DNA of 64,000 bases from NCBI RefSeq assembly GCF_900497805.2, contig NW_020954550.1:34379078-34443077 (forward strand), written 5' to 3'. The position numbers and the translations under genes were made by a program. Numbering within the stretch: position 1 is the first letter of the stretch; each line of letters begins with the position of its first letter. Of this stretch, positions 63,236 to 64,000 are shown piece after piece. The notes beneath the pieces were generated by a model. It did not search any database and was not told the origin of the DNA. It was given only the letters and a program-made list of their open reading frames with translations. This DNA is from Vombatus ursinus. Lineage: Eukaryota; Chordata; Mammalia; Diprotodontia; Vombatidae.

Positions 63236-64000
63236 ATAATTAAAACATATGGAGACATCTTGCCAAGATGTGAAGGAAAGACTCACTTAGAATGACCTCT
63301 TAAGTTCGATTCTTTGACCTAGGAGTCTTTGAATTAGATAAACATAATGGATTTTGGGGATATTTATTTTTCATATTAATAGAATATTAATAATACTCAG
63401 GAAGCATTTTATTTTTACAAAAACTAATATATTAATTTAACTGTTGGAGTCTAAACACTATAAGGAATGAGTTGGCAGGAATTCCTTGAGTTATAGTTCT
63501 CACTGGCAAATACAGTGAAAATTGTTTACACTTTTTTCTGATTATTTTTAGCCTTTTTTGTGTGTGTGTTTTGCCTTGCTCATTATCGCACTGCAGATCT
63601 CCGTAAATGTCCATTGTTATTATCATCAACCATGGATCAAGTCTTCAAATATTTTACATTTTATTTCCTCTGGATCCATTAGGAGACATTGTAATTAGCT
63701 GTGTTGTTAGTTGTGTCTCTGGCCCATAAAAAGAGAACATTATTACTTAGGCAGAGTGTCTTGGAAGCTGTTACTTGATCAGTTATTGCTAAATTCATCT
63801 TGTCATTAAAAGGTATAATTGGGTTTGTATTAGATTTTTAACTTCCCAGAATAATTTTCTTTGTTCAGTGAAATCAGACTCTCATAGCATAGATTAGCAC
63901 CTCTCCTGTCTCATTATTCCCCTACCCCTACCACGTTCCCATCCTGTCACCCATTTTTGTAAGCCTTTAACTGATAACAACTTTAGGTGCTACTACTCAG
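63236..64000. other. Unassigned sequence to window end
   Basis: No gene, RNA or transposon recognised in the last 765 bases. The minus frame 63432-63629 has no domain. Confidence 0.4.

Overview
The window looks like a gene-poor, AT-rich stretch of a marsupial nuclear genome. The main evidence is its repeat content: marsupial-style L1 3' ends, ORF1-only L1 derivatives (HAL1-like), a CORE-SINE whose tRNA-like head reads 'cagctaggtggcacagtgg' (Mar1/THER2 type) ending either in an RTE tail or in poly(A), and a dense background of MIR, L2 and L3/CR1 fossils. I do not see the opossum SINE1-type sequence that I would expect in Monodelphis, so an Australian marsupial is my guess, but that is inference only. 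I found no host protein-coding exon, structural RNA gene or CRISPR array. Every long open frame I inspected lies in a LINE, a SINE or a simple repeat, or lacks any recognisable domain. The window is best read as intergenic or deep-intronic DNA.

Layout. 1-10.4 kb: MIR and L2 fragments, a tail-to-tail pair of L1 3' ends (4.3-6.2 kb) and an old L1 ORF1 relic (8.3-9.5 kb). 10.7-11.3 kb: a solo LTR fossil. 12-20 kb: CORE-SINEs of two classes, a HAL1 copy with a twin-priming inversion (14.3-14.9 kb), and a SINE-in-SINE-in-L2 nest carrying a 43-bp inverted duplication (16-17.4 kb). 20-24.6 kb: mostly unassigned sequence with scattered SINEs. 24.6-27.8 kb: a (TG)n(GA)n tract and an internally deleted L1. 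28-37 kb: MIR/L2/L3 relics, an L1 ORF2 fragment, a palindromic hAT-type MITE (33 kb) and a long pyrimidine tract (35.4 kb). 37.2-41.3 kb: an L3 split by a near-complete HAL1 that is itself split by a SINE and holds a 10-N gap. 41-53 kb: MIR/L2 fossils, a second copy of the MITE (45 kb), two inverted RTE fragments (46.2 and 47.9 kb) and another L3 split by a SINE. 53.3-59.4 kb: one L2 dismembered by a MIR, a HAL1 and an L1 that was itself invaded. 59.4-64 kb: sparse relics in otherwise unassigned DNA.

Nothing here works together as a gene system. The interest is in how the elements inserted: nesting order, target-site duplications, a twin-priming inversion, two HAL1 3'-end types and a templated inverted duplication. 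Element boundaries were placed by eye and by recalled consensus sequences, so most are good to about 10-30 bases. Names such as MIR, L2, L3, HAL1, Mar1 and hAT come from remembered family hallmarks, not from a database search.
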